Shown: in pieces, positions 45,926 to 58,362 of the stretch | Layout of the letters: each line of letters opens with the position of its first letter | How positions within the stretch are numbered: the stretch's first letter is position 1 | NCBI GenBank assembly: GCA_932521025.1 | Contig: OW051471.1 | Coordinates: forward strand, 13,144,001-13,208,000 | From: Oscheius onirici | Taxonomy: Eukaryota > Nematoda > Chromadorea > Rhabditida > Rhabditidae | Reading direction: 5' to 3' | Length of the DNA stretch: 64,000 nucleotides | The notes under the pieces: model-generated | Database searches by the model: none | What the model was told of the DNA's origin: nothing | The model's input: the letters and a program-made list of their open reading frames with translations, nothing else | Made by a program: the position numbers and the translations under genes

Positions 45926-48900
45926 ATGACGGCAAAGGGGGACACGGCAGTGTCCTCCCTCATTTCAACACCTACATATCCAATGGAAAAGATGAAAAAG
46001 GAAGAAAACGAGGAGGAAGATGAAGGTAGTTTCGCGAATATTCGTCAATTGAACCCATTTAGAAAATGAGGAGCTCAGTAGGCCTTCGAGCAGATTATCG
46101 TTGGAGAAGCCGGCTGATTCTCCCGAATCCAAAGGTAGGTGGGCTTTTTGTCAGTTCAAGCTGAATTGTTCGAGAAATTTGTGACAAAACACGTCCATAA
46201 TAGAGTTCTTAGAAGTTTCCGGGGATACAGTGAACAGTCACTTTCCGAAAGTCTATTGTCACCTGAAATCTATAAGAGTGTTTCAGACAATGGTTTGCTG
46301 ACGATGAAGGTTCCCACAGCCACGAAAAAGTCAAGAAAGAGGAAGAATGTACTGTAAGTTCTCTTTTCTTTGTTTACTAGAGATATCTTCTAATTCAGTA
46401 CAAATTATGATGATGCCATGTTGGATAAGGCTGCTACAGAAGCCCAGAGGAAGGAGAAGGAAAGACTGGAACGATTGGAGAAAATTGAACAGACGGTAGG
46501 TTCACAATATAAAACTTTAGCAGCATTTACCAACCAAAACTTTTTATTACAAACACAGTCATCTAGATAAGAGAGAAATTAGCGCCAATTTCATCATTTC
46601 TAAATTTTCATCGTTACAGGTTTCCAACACGGATCATATCGCTCAAGTAGCAGCACTTCAACCACTGCCAGTCATCGACTTGACGGACAATGACTTTGTA
46701 GGTATTTCATAATGTTTTGTTTCAGTAAGTGAGAGAAAGGGAAACATGGAGATAGAAATAAAAACAACATGTCTATCTAACTGTCAGTCTGTGGCTTGGA
46801 TAAACGACATGACTGTCTAACTGTCGAGTCAGTACATCTTTTCAGATTTTTGATGATACCCAGCAGCCGATGAATTCTTACCCCAAACCAGAAGTGATAG
46901 ACCTCTCATCAGACGACGATGACATTCAAGAAGTCGGCACATTCAATCGAGCCGCCTATTTCGGTAAACTTTCTAATGGTTCCCACAAAAATACTGTTTA
47001 GCTGCCCGAAGAAGCATGCTCAATGTGCCAGAGAAGGAAAAACCAACGCTAGATGAAATGGAGAAACAGCAGAGGCTGGAGGAGGAAAGAATGAAAAAGA
47101 AGGAACACTTGCTCAAAGATATTGAGAGACAAGATTTTTCGGCTCAGGGACGTCTAATAGTGAACAAAGGTCATCCGCCAGAGGATCCAGACATCACAGT
47201 AGCGGATCATTTGACACATAGACTGCAACCACATCAGTTGGGAGGAATTTGTTTCATGTAAGTTTGTTTGAGGTATCTCAACAACATTTTCCAGGTACAA
47301 CAATGTAATTGAATCTCTCGAAGAGTACAAGAAATCGCCGGGATTCGGTTGTATCCTGGCTCACAGTATGGGTCTTGGCAAGACTCTTCAGGTAAAAAAA
47401 TTTAATTTTCCCTTTAAAACCAGTGTCAGATTGTAACTTTTACGGATGTCTTCTTCCGTGCCACCGGAGCTCACAAGGTTCTGATTATCGTGCCCATCAA
47501 CACAATCCAAAATTGGTGGAACGAGTACGATAAGTGGATGCCAAAGACGGACGAGGCGGGAAATAAGATTCGGAACTTTAACGTCTACATTCTGGGAGAT
47601 GCTGTGAAAACTTTCGACCAAAGAGTGAATCTTTTGGAAACGTGGACACGGGAAGGAGGAGTCATGATCATCGGATATGACATGTTCCGTCTTCTGCTCC
47701 GATCAACACAGCCCAAAAAGAAGAAGGCAGCCAGACCGAAATTGAATTTTTTGAACGGACAGAGAGTGAGTCTGTGGCCTAGCAAAACGACATGACTGTC
47801 TAACTGTCAAGTCTGTGGCTAGAATAAACGACACGGCAGTCTAACTGTTGGTACTCTTTTCCTGACTGTCATCCTTACAGATCCGCGATCAAGATGCAGA
47901 AGATCCAGACAGTTTCGACAAAGGTTTCACAACTGGCGGTCGAGTCAAGAAGGAGGCAAATGAGGTCATCCGACAGGCTCTTCTGGATCCAGGGCCGGAA
48001 CTCGTCGTCTGCGATGAAGGCCACAAAATCAAAAATCTAAACACTGACATATCCATGGCACTAGGAGCGATCAAAACAACGTAAAGTGAAGACTATTTGT
48101 TGCTTATTAACAAGTTTAGGAGGCGAATCGTGTTGACGGGTTATCCTCTCCAGAACAATTTGATGGAGTATTACTGTATGGTCGACTTTGTCCGACCCAA
48201 GTATCTAGGCGAAAAGAAGACGTTTTCCATTATGTTCGAGCGTCCGATCAAGAATGGATCATGCGTGGATGCTACTAGCGGTAAATTTTTGGCGGTCTTT
48301 GAAATCAGTTCAAACTTCAGCCGACTGGAAACTGGCAGCACAACGAACCCATGTGTTGATTGAAAAGCTGAGAGGTTTCGTCCAGAGGAGAACTCATCAT
48401 CTGCTCAAAACCATTCTGCCTCAGAGCAGAGAGTATGTTCTCTTGCTGAGGAAGAGTCCCTTACAACATGCTCTGTATAAGTAAGTCCGTTTCAACGATT
48501 TTTGAAGACCAAATGTTTAGAAATTTTCTCATTTACGCCCAGTCAGAAATTCGTGGCGGGAATAGTGTCTTCAATCCGCTGAAGGCGTTCGCTGCCTGCT
48601 CAAAAATATGGAATCATCCCGATGTCCTTCATAAGACGCTAGAGGCGAGGAAGGAGAAAAGGAGAAAAGATCTGGAAGCAGCACAATCTTCTTCATCGAG
48701 CAACTCCATGACAGCGTCACCTTTCGGTTCTCCAACAACTAGCGCTATTGCTCAAGGTCTCGGTCTGCAAAAAAATCACATTTGGACCGGATTTGGCGGT
48801 AATGAACTGTGAGTTTTTAAGGGAGAAACTGAATTTTTTTCTTTTTTTTCTAGAGAGATTGGGGAATTCGACAACGAAGGGTCCAGCTCGATTCCTTCTG

Positions 48901-51703
48901 TGAAGGAGAAGAGGGGAAAGAAAGCACCCGCGAATCTTTTCACGGCACTAATGGAGGAAGAGGGACTGGACATGGACATAGAAAGTGGCTTGAAATATGA
49001 TTGGGTAAGCCTTGAATTAAGTATTTTTTTGTTCCGACCAAAATGATAAAAACAGTCTCATTTTAACACATTTGAACTCAGCATGGCAGGTTACTTCATA
49101 CATTTTTGCATAGATGCACGTTCACGCCCGTATCGTGTCGTCGCCCTTGGTTTATGACCTCCCCTGAAAAATTCGAGTTTTTAATTTTTTATAAGTTCAA
49201 TCCCGACCATGCGAAACCAGTAATTGGAAAATTATGGATCACTCTTACTAAGAGAAGAGGAACAAAACATTTAGAAAAAATGTTTTCCTGATGAGGAGAG
49301 AAACACGATTTTTTTTTCGGCAGCACTCTGAGAAATTTTACTTTTCAGGCAGAAATCGCGATGGGCTATCACGAGCCGGGAGTTCTTGAACATGGCTACA
49401 AGATCAAAATAGCCATGGACATCATCAATGAGACTATTGCCAACGGGGAAAAGATTCTGCTCTTCAGTCAGAACCTAACCGCTCTGGATCTCATTGAACA
49501 GTACCTACAGAAGGAATTCAAAGAGACTGGAGAGAGAAAATGGACCAAGAATCAGACCTATTTTCGTCTCGATGGCTCTACTAATGGGATTGAAAGAGAA
49601 AAACTCATCAAGCGGTTCAATGGAGAGCAGACAGCCAATCTGTTTCTGATTTCAACGAGGGCTGGATCCTTGGGAATCAACTTGGTTTCTGCTAACCGCT
49701 GTATCATTCTGGACGCCTGTTGGAATCCATGTCACGACGCTCAAGCCGTCTGTCGAGTCTATCGTTATGGTCAACAGAAGGAGACTTTCATCTATCGACT
49801 CATTATGGACAATTCGATGGAAAAGGCCATTTTCAATCGACAAGTCAGCAAGCATGGACTTCAGCGTGAGTTAGAAAAAAAATTCAAAAATGAAAAGATT
49901 TTTTTTAGAAAGAGTCGTCGACGACGCCAAAGTCAATGCCAACGTGACGCAGAAAGAACTTGAAACTCTTCTCCTATACGACGTGAGTATTTTTCTCAAA
50001 TATTTTTATCAAACCTTTAGGAATCTGCCGATACTATGGCAAAAGAACACGATGTCGCCGACTGGGGCATTGAAGACGCGATTTTGAAGAAAGTCATCGA
50101 GAAGAATAGGAACATGCTGTCGACGGAGCCGTTCCTCCACGAATCTCTTATTATTGAAAGGGAGGAAGGCCTCAGTGAACAGGAAAAGATGGAAGCCAAA
50201 GTCATGTTCGAGAGGGAGAGAATGATGGAGGTAGGTATCTTTCGAAAATTTCTCTAAATCTCTTTCAGACACAATCATCTTCACGTGGAGCGGCAGATGT
50301 TTTCCAATCTCACCGACCCACAATTCCTCCTGTTCAAAGCTCCCCTTCCTGGCCTTACCAACTGCCGCCTTCTCTCCCAATGCCATTTAACCCGGTATTC
50401 GGGAATGACAGCAACGGATATCAAAATCCAATGGGTCAAGGCTCGATGAACAGCGGAATGTATGGTCAGCGGTTCGGGGAATTGTCTCAGTTTGCTGCGC
50501 AGGTGGCATGGCCTGTAAGTTTTATCAGTTATTGTACTGAAGGTCCTCTTTTCAGCCCACATCCTATCCCAGTGTGACGTCCTATAATGCGATGAACAAT
50601 GGCTATCAGAATTTCAATAATGGCTATGGGAACAACTTTGTTCAGCAGCCTGTGACCAGTTACGATCAGTCGGCACATAACTATCAAGGTAGATCCTGTC
50701 ACCACTGTCCTTTCGGCTCTCCTGGTTCCATGAAAAAAGACCGGGAGGAAGACCATCCCAAAATCCTTGTTTTTTTTTTGAGAACACGAGAGAGGGGTCG
50801 CCTTCCTGCTCAATCTCAGTGTCTTCTCATGATCGATCTCTCTTCAGACTATCCCGTTTCCTAAGCCTGATTTCTCCCAGACTTTGACTTTTGCGCGCTC
50901 TCGCTCTGTCTCACTCTAATTATGATCTCTCAATTTATCGAAAGAAACAGTTCCATGTGTGTATTTTAATTATTTATCAAGCTTATCAGTATCTGAAATG
51001 CTGAGTGAAGACCATGAAAAACTGAAATCCCAGTAGATGAAAAAAATAACTGAAAAAAAAATTCTCAAGCAAAACAAAATTTCCAAAAAAAAAAGAAGAA
51101 TTTTGGGATGGTCTTTCTCCCCGGACGGTCTTTTTTCATGGGTCGGCTAAGGTAAAGGAGCCGGCCTTTCTTGGTCTAAAAACCGTGCCACATCCTCTTG
51201 CCAGCTGATTCACCCCGTCTCTTCATTCATATTATCATTTGTTTTAGCTCCGATCTACACGTTCTCGGACGGAACAGAAGCCATTCCCAGTCTCACCTTC
51301 CCCGGTGCCAGTCGAGCAACACGCTGCTACACAAACGATACTGGAAGCATGCAGAAGATTGTTCTGGATCGACGTAAGTGTTTCCCTTTTCATGCTTTTA
51401 CGCCCTCTTTCTAGCCATGGTCTTGCCGAACATGTCCAACATGAATCGTCCGACACGGGTCGATTCCGGGAGTGAAGTAACAATCATCCGTTCCGGTCAC
51501 AAAGTTTTCCTCAAAACTTTGAATGGAACTGTCTTGGACGCCGGAAATACACTTTTTGATACAGGTAGGCCAAGCCCACTAGTCTTTGAACTTATTTTTC
51601 AGCCAACATGTCTCCATTTGCCCCAACCAGCTTGGCTCAGCAGCCGCAACAATTTGCTCCCTTGCCCCAGCTTGGTCCCATCGATTTGATTGATTTAGAT
51701 TAA
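45926..51703 (+). CDS. SNF2-family ATPase, ARIP4/RAD54L2-like
   Basis: DNA-dependent ATPase of the Rad54/ATRX group, roughly 1,250 residues in about 22 exons. The ATG at 45926 directly follows an acceptor-like CTCCAG. Motif [16 protein letters not shown] (about 47345-47391). Ia: [30 protein letters not shown] (DEGH box, about 48004). [19 protein letters not shown]-terminal lobe 49349-49860: [52 protein letters not shown] and motif [18 protein letters not shown]. After the core, [20 protein letters not shown] resembles ARIP4 more than ATRX, and there is no ADD finger. The N-terminus is acidic; the C-terminus is Asn/Gln/Pro-rich. Introns hold 41-bp units, a partial tRNA-like repeat and an inverted-repeat element. 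Confidence 0.9.
46772..46833. repeat. 41-bp unit repeat locus
   Basis: About 1.5 units in an intron of the SNF2 gene. Confidence 0.85.
47771..47850. repeat. 41-bp unit repeat locus
   Basis: About two units in an intron of the SNF2 gene; rightmost locus of the family. Confidence 0.85.
49105..49215 (-). repeat. tRNA-like repeat (SINE candidate), copy 4, 5' part only
   Basis: Only the block upstream of the tRNA-like core remains (CGTATCGTGTCGTCGCCC then GGTTTATGACCTCCCC). Lies in an intron of the SNF2 gene. Confidence 0.65.
50728..51141. mobile_element. Inverted-repeat element in an SNF2-gene intron
   Basis: Left CCATGAAAAAAGACCGGGAG... and right ...CGGACGGTCTTTTTTCATGG are inverted, continuing through GACCATCCCAAAAT. 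About 414 bases, no coding frame. Confidence 0.75.
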
Positions 51704-54271
51704 CTCTATTGTACTCGAATTTAGTCATTTGCTGGAATAGATCTCATCCACCGTTGCCTCATTGAACCTCCCGATCTTTTAATCTCCCCTCCTCTTTAAA
51801 TTGCTTTAGATCCTAGTGAAATGCAAATTACGGTTAGCGTCAAGTTTAGACAAAACACTATCATCGTATGCTTTATTTAACTCTTTTGGAAATATTGTGC
51901 AACACTGTGATCATAGCAACCTTTTCTTCAGTTTTATATTCAATAAATGGACGGTTCTCCCCCACATCAAATATTGTAAAAGTGGCGATGGCATCGGGTG
52001 CCGCTCCAATTTGGCCGGGAATGCAATTATTTCAGAGACGATTGCTGCCATCCAGCTTCCTGCAAGGCTTTAGATTGTTCTCTTCTGCAATGCGGTTCAT
52101 TTTTCTGATGACTTATCTCCGTCCAATCTTTGAACTGTACTCTAGAAATACTTTGGTCTTTCAGAGCTGATGATTCTTCACATATCCTTCTTGCGACGTC
52201 TACTCTCCATTCGTAGAAAATCGTAAGTTTTGAGCACTGAAACGGAAAAAGCTTGAAACTTTGAAGACAGTGTAAATGAGAAAACTGTTTCAGGAAACCG
52301 AAACCGTGCGTCATGGACAGCAGAAAGACGAGTAAAGAATCGGCCCAATCTACATGCAGCACAGTAAAGAATCCTTGAACAAAGTATGCTCTTAAAAGGC
52401 GAACGCTTGCGTATTGTCCGCCTAATTTGAATGCAAATCTGTTGAAAAGTACGAACTTTCTGTTTTTGGAGCTCTTCCTGATTCTCGCAATTCCTCATGA
52501 TTTTGACCTTGGCTCCTGTTCTTCATGTGTCAAAGCCGATTGTCGGTCGACCATTCTTTGGCCGGCAAGTAGAGATCAGTTCCAGTTCATAGGAGGCCTC
52601 GAGGCCTGGACGAAAAAGAGGGGAAGTTGACAACTTTTGGTTCCTTCTTGTCGTACTGTCGCGACACATTTCACGCATGCTAAGGATCGAGCAGGTAATT
52701 CTTCTTGTGTCTGAATGATATTAAAAACTGAAGCTTGTTCTATCACAGATCCACAAGATAAATTATTGCGCCTCACTTTTCTTCCCGAGGTTTGGGGGAT
52801 TTTAGTTCCGCCCGAGTTTCTCGTTTCCCAAAAAAAGAGTCCGGGTTTCAGTCTCTCTGTCTCAGAAGCAACTATTGAATTGCACTTCTCTCTGCTACTG
52901 ATTTTTGGTTTGATCTTTTGCTCAGACCTGATTTTGGAACATAAAAAGAGCTTGATCAGCCCCTTCTAAAATCTGGCCTCTTCTCTATTTCGCACAAGAC
53001 TTTTCAACAGAACAAGGTACCGTATTTCTTCTAATAGAAGCACCCCTGTACGCAATTACGTACGCATTTTCCGGGTTGATAAAATTTTTTCCCAACTTTC
53101 CGATTATTTTTCCCATACAGATAATACAGATAGACATATCAGCTACCTATAAGCGAGATCAGAAGAGATCGGTTGACTAGGGAAGGGATTAGAAGGGATC
53201 GGTTGAGTGGGGAAGGGATCAGAAGAGATTGAGAGTAATCCGTTTAAGAAAAAATTGAACAGCATGAAAACGTTGCTACTCAGGTGAAAAAAATCCGATT
53301 TGATTCACAAAATTTTCTCTTTTCTTGAACAGACTATATAGGCGACTAAGTCGCCGAAGGGTTTTTATTCGCGTTGATCTACGGTGGTTCCCGTGTGCGA
53401 AAGTACGCTTCTCCTGGCGGTAGATGCGAGTGGAGGGTTACGATCCCAGCTTCTCCAGTGCTAGTTGGACCGGGATGTCGCCGAAGGCGGCTGGTAAAAT
53501 ATAAATTGAAAAATTATGTCTTTACCCCGAAAGAAAATGCGTACGTAATTGCGTACAGGGGCGCTTCTATTAGAGCTTTTACGGTAAATCTTACTGTCCT
53601 GTACCCAGTTCCATTGGTAGCTGCAAGGTTTCTCTCTTCACTGATCAAGGGGCAAGGTCAAAAAACGGCAGGTGGAAGTATGATGTCAGGTCTTATTCTC
53701 TTCGTTTTATCTAACTGAGAGCGTTTTATAGTCCCGTTCGGTCATTCCTAACTTACGGTAGTTATGGGGTACATTCACCCTTTGATTTGTTCCTTCTCCT
53801 ATAAACTTCCGCTCTGACTCGTTTCTTATTTTCTTTTAATCCACTTTCCTGACTAAACTGAACAAAATAACCTTCAACAGGGACTTTTGATTTTTAAACA
53901 TTTCGCCGAGGGGATTAAGTCCACACGTGGTCTCTTTCAAAAATGGCATCTTTCTTTTTTGAAAGACTCTCGGCCGAGAGACAGGAGACCCATGAACTCG
54001 TTTTCATTGTTCGCGTGCACGTTCTGTCTGTTATCATTGCAATGTTTTTCTTGCCTTTTCTCATTATAGGGTGCATAAAATTGCGTCCTGTTTGTTATTC
54101 CTTCTGTCCTAGGTTTCGATATTTTTTCTTGGGAAACAGTGAGTCAGAGAGACAGAGAGACCCATTGGATACTTCACAAACTCTCAAATCCAGTTCCGCA
54201 AAACTTTTTTCCCCTCTTTCCAGATCTTTCTGCCTCCAGCTGCAACCATTACGTCTCCAGAGCACTCGGAA
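51704..54271. other. Intergenic region with an inverted-repeat element and weak gene candidates
   Basis: Two overlapping minus-strand open frames (52027-52362 and 52178-52498) could belong to a small spliced gene but match nothing I know. A plus-strand frame at 53943-54090 encodes one good membrane segment (VLSVIIAMFFLPFLIIG) and might be an extra 5' exon of the channel gene. The 53018-53586 element fills part of the region. Confidence 0.45.
53018..53586. mobile_element. TACCGTA-family inverted-repeat element, copy 2, with nested GC-rich insert
   Basis: Ends TACCGTA...TTCTAATAGAAGC and the inverse GCTTCTATTAGA...TACGGTA; both arms carry GTACGCAATTACGTACGC. The middle holds a GC-rich block (53350-53487) bounded by direct copies of GTCGCCGAAGG, as if another element had inserted. 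Confidence 0.75.
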
Positions 54272-57200
54272 ATGCCGGAAGCCGCTCAGGCTGTCGAAAT
54301 AAAGGAGACGACCAGTAAAGATCAGGTGGGCAGAGGAAGATTTATGTTCAATGTCGGACAGATCAAACCACATTGGTTTGTTGGCAACCGTCTGTACTTG
54401 GCGGCTGCGCACGATAATGTTAGAGCGAGAACGTGCGAAAACGAAGAGATACTTCATCAACTTGTAAAATTTCGAAACCGTTTCTCGAAGTGGACAAAAA
54501 AGATCAAAAACTCAGTAGATTTCGGCATTTTTTTCACATTTTTCAATATTTCCAAAAAGCGATTTTTAAGCAAAAAAAGTCAAAACGGAGACCGTAATCG
54601 TGTTCAGGACCCTCGAAAACCCCAGAAGCTAAAAAGCAAAAAAATATTTTGTCGACGGGGATCGAACCAACAACCCCCTGGTGACGTTTGAGTGCCAGAC
54701 AACGATGTTATCCATTAGGCCACGTGGATCAAAGTCACACCCGTATCGTGTCGTTTCCCTTCGTTAACTAGGTCCCCGGAAAAAACCACTTTTCACCTTT
54801 TTATAAGGTCGATTACTGAGGCATCAGAAATAGCCGACCCTGTGAAAACAGAGGTTAGTATAATTGGGTAAAGTATTTTTCTAACTTTCCTTTCTTTTCC
54901 TTCAAGGAGATTCACAAAACTTTGTGATCGGGAATAATCAGAATGTTGTATTTTTGTCCTTTTCAACGTTTTATTCTCGTTTCGATAACGAAAACATCTA
55001 ACACTGGTGGAACTTGAACGTGAAACCAATCTCATCTTCTTGTATTTTTTCGGTGCAAAAAGTTGCGCCCCCTCACCTGCCAAAAGTAAGATTATGACGA
55101 GAGTATTTTGACCGTCTTGGGCACCTCTCGCTATTGTGTTCCCTTTTCTAAACTCTCTTTTGTCAGACGGACACCCCTTCCTTCGCCTCACAATCTCCTC
55201 TGCCCATCCGTCGTCACACAAACGCAGACGGTAAGCGATGCAGTGCTATTCTCCCGGCAAAAGTTTCATCACAATTTTGGTGACTTCTGGAGAGTCGGCG
55301 GCCGACCTTCTCCGCGAAATCCATCAAAGTAAATTTGTGTCTGACTGCGCGCTCCTAACCGATTTTACGAGCGGTTGAAATGAGAAGGGAGTATGATGTT
55401 TGCTTCGCGTCATGGGTTCATTTTCGGTGCTGGAATGAGGACAAAAAGTTTCAGAGGACGCTGAGAAGGGATCTTTGAAAAGCAATCAGTCCAGATCGTC
55501 CAGGTTTTCGCTCCAGGCTGCAGATTCTCCTAGAATGTGAGTCACTTTACACCAAAATAATTGTATTTGATACCACGCATTATGCTTGCCACAATTTACA
55601 GCCTTTTGGAGTTTAATTGGTCCAAAAATTGAATTTTAGGGAGCCACGCCGGCTACAAGAACTCGCCCAAGATGTTGAGCCTCATCAGCGGTCGATTTTA
55701 AAGGTAAGACCAATGTTTCCGCATTACAAAGAAGCGCGAGATGCGAGCGAAAAAGTGATTCGGGTGTCCATCTAACCCACCCATCGATGGCACACGTGCG
55801 CAGACGATCCAAGTCGCTAAGTAGTGAGTTTTTCTCCTTGTAACTTGTTAAAATTGCAGGGCTCACAAGGCTATCGAGTAAGGCCGCAGCTGGAAAAACG
55901 GCTATCCTTTGACACGTCGATTGTCGATGGCCAGACGGAAAAATATGGGGATCGGCTGAGAAAAAATTTGGGTAAGACGCAGAAAAAAAAGAACTGATCT
56001 CTTTCCAGCCAATATTAGAGCCTCCACAGATGCCTTGGATGAAAAGGCACCAAATCCGCTGCCAACACCAGTGTCCACAAGATCTAGTAAGTTTTGACCC
56101 AAACTTTCAATAACCGTATTTCTTCTAATATAAGCACCCCCGTACGCAATTACGTACGCATTTTTTTCAGGTTGAAGAGATTTTTTTCCTAACTTTCTGC
56201 CTATTTTTTAGAGACAGATAGACATCCCTGCTACCGAGGAAAAAAAATTAAAAAAAGGTTGAAAAATTATGGCTTCACTCGGATATAGGGGTGTTTATAT
56301 TAGACGGTAATCTTTCAGAATTCCATCACTCCTTCTATTGGCTGGCTTTGAACCATCGCCGTCTTGGTCTGAGCCATTTTGCCATGTTCACCCTTCTGGC
56401 AGCTTACTCTCTTCTTGGAGCAGTTGTCTTCTACCTCAGCGAGCATCAGAATGAGATTGATGTAAGATTCTTTTGAGCCTGCCAATTCAATAAATTTTTA
56501 GTCAGTGAACGATAAAATTGTCGAGATGAGAGACTTTTACACGGTTCTGGCTGACGAACTGCAAATGCGATACAACTATAGTTTGGGTCTCAACAATAGT
56601 GACATTGCCGTGTGGCTCGAAGTATAAACTTTTCAGTTTTCTTTAAAAAAATTTCCAGGACGTCTATGTTCGTTCCCTGCAGCAGGAAGGAATTTATCAG
56701 TGGACGACGTATTACAAGGCTGAGGATCCGGACAATAACATGAAGTGGTCTTTCCCGGGAGCCATTTTCTTCACTTTCAACGTATTTACTACCACCGGAT
56801 ACGGTAGGATTAGACTCTGGAGAACAGGTTCCATTCTTTAGGATCGATCACGTGTCAGACAGTGAAAGGACAGTTCATGACTATGATCTACGGAACACTC
56901 TTCATCCCGGTCACTCTGGTCATTGTAAGGGACATTGGTCAGCTGTTTCTGGTCTACTTGACCAAGCTCTACGCCATCTGTCTCATTTCCTTTAGGTAAT
57001 TGTTTAAAGGACTGCAAACCAGGGTTGGGCGAACATTCGTACGTGAATTTGCGTAAAAGAGTGTTTAGTTTTACGGAATATTCGGAAATTTTGGAGGGTC
57101 GACACTACTTTTCCCAAATTCCTTGACCCCGAATGCATGTGCAAACAATATAAAACATGCAAAAAATTTTGGTTGAGGCGGGATATAGCTAAATCTTTTT

Positions 57201-58265
57201 CGTGTTCGTGTTCGAACACGAACGAACATCGGACGAACATTCGGCTATAACTCGAGTCAACGAATATTTTTTTCTGGTTTCATATTTTTTGCAGATGCAT
57301 TCGGGGTCAAGGCATCTGGGAAAAACAGTTTCAAGACTCAATAATCGCTGAATTGTAAATGGCATGAGTTAAGCCACTCTTTTACGCAAATTTGCGTACG
57401 AATGTTCGCCCAACCCTGCTGCAAACGCTATTTCAGAAGAGCCCGAGGTCTGGAAGAAGGCGAAGATCATGAAATTATTCGGCTTCCAATCTTTTGGTCT
57501 ATTTTAACTCTATTCAGTGAGTTTTTGCTGTAATTCCAATCACAAAATTTTAGCCTTCCTCGGGACCACAACAATAATATTGCACAACTTTGACGAAGCA
57601 ATGGGAAAAGAACCAAATTCTGGAATCAATTGGATGTTGTCCTTGTACTTTGCGTGGGTCTCTACCAGTACTGTCGGATTTGGAGATGTTATGCCAAATA
57701 ACGTTACTGTAGGTTGATAGACTGATGACAAATAACAAAAAGCATAGTTCAACCCGCTGATCACACTGATGTTCTTCTTCGCCATGCCAGTCATGAAGGT
57801 TGTGAACAGAATCACATACGTTGCTATTGAGAATGGAATCTTTGGTAAGTGAAAAAGATTCAGCGGGAAAATGAAAATAGAAAGACGAAAAAATTTCTTG
57901 CAGGAACCTTCACAGTCCTTGAGAACCGTTTCGATTCTTGGCTCCACGGTGAACTTCCTCAAGATGTTGAGGTAATCCCCTCTACTTTTCAGTTAAAAAC
58001 TTCCATTCAGGCTCGCTCCAGACGCTCCTCGGTCTGTTCTCGTCGCTCTGTCCGCTATGAACAAGAAGAGGAGCCGGATGATGGCGGGGTCTCGAACGAA
58101 TGGATCAACAACTTTACCATCCGCTCCATAGCTACTTTTATGAAGGCGGACGGAGACGTCTATGCCGGCGGCTTTGGACGTGTTCACTTGAGGAAAGGAG
58201 ACCTTGTTCAGACGACGCCACAAGACACGGTCGCTAGCACAAGATCAAGGACAAGCAACAGATAA
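54272..58265 (+). CDS. Two-pore-domain (K2P/TWK) potassium channel
   Basis: Plasma-membrane leak K+ channel, about 550 residues. The proposed start at 54272 (MPEAAQAVEIKETTSKDQ) follows an acceptor-like TTTCCAG; later N-terminal exons (about 55.46, 55.64, 55.86 and 56.01 kb) stay in frame and are Ser/Arg/Glu-rich. M1 is FAMFTLLAAYSLLGAVVFYL (56.38 kb). A long extracellular cap follows with an Asn glycosylation site, then pore 1 VFTTTGYGSI (56.79-56.85 kb, split by an intron), M2 LFIPVTLVIV, M3 region FWSILTLFTFLGTTTIILH, pore 2 STSTVGFGDV (57.66-57.69 kb), M4 LITLMFFFAMPVMKVV, and a cytoplasmic tail with RSRRSSVCSRRS, a possible kinase target. Introns carry a tRNA-like repeat, a TACCGTA element and a hAT-like MITE. 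The N-terminal exon assignment is the least certain part. Confidence 0.9.
54490..54850 (-). repeat. tRNA-Arg-like repeat (SINE candidate), copy 5, best preserved
   Basis: On the minus strand, 54730-54657 starts GATCCACGTGGCCTAATGGA, very like a eukaryotic tRNA-Arg 5' half including the A box, and ends with the B box GGTTCGATCCCCGTCG. The anticodon arm and acceptor pairing are not tRNA-like, so it is not a working tRNA. Family blocks flank it on both sides. Lies in intron 1 of the channel gene. Confidence 0.85.
56112..56309. mobile_element. TACCGTA-family inverted-repeat element, copy 3
   Basis: Left AACCGTATTTCTTCTAATAT and GTACGCAATTACGTACGC; right end TATATTAGACGGTA. The right arm has lost the GTACGCAATT block. 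Lies in a K2P channel intron. Confidence 0.7.
57020..57418. mobile_element. hAT-like MITE with perfect 8-bp target duplication, in a K2P intron
   Basis: Ends CAGGGTTGGGCGAACATTCG and the exact inverse CGAATGTTCGCCCAACCCTG, extending as a longer inverted repeat (TACG..AATTTGCGTAAAAGAGTG). Flanked by identical CTGCAAAC at 57012-57019 and 57419-57426. CAG..CTG ends with an 8-bp duplication are the hAT signature. 399 bases, no transposase. Confidence 0.9.
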
Positions 58266-58362
58266 CACGGAAAGATTTTTGGTACCAAATTTTTAAGATG
58301 TAGGACTGTTGTTTGTGAGTACATGAATCGTTCATTATCTTCCGTACAAAACTATCAGACCG

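Noticed and set aside
45926..51703. SNF2 gene as ATRX
   Set aside because: No ADD finger, and the sequence after motif VI (RVVDDAKVN...) fits ARIP4/RAD54L2 better.
54657..54730. Functional tRNA-Arg gene
   Set aside because: The A and B boxes fit, but the anticodon arm and acceptor stem do not pair, and the segment recurs inside a dispersed repeat.
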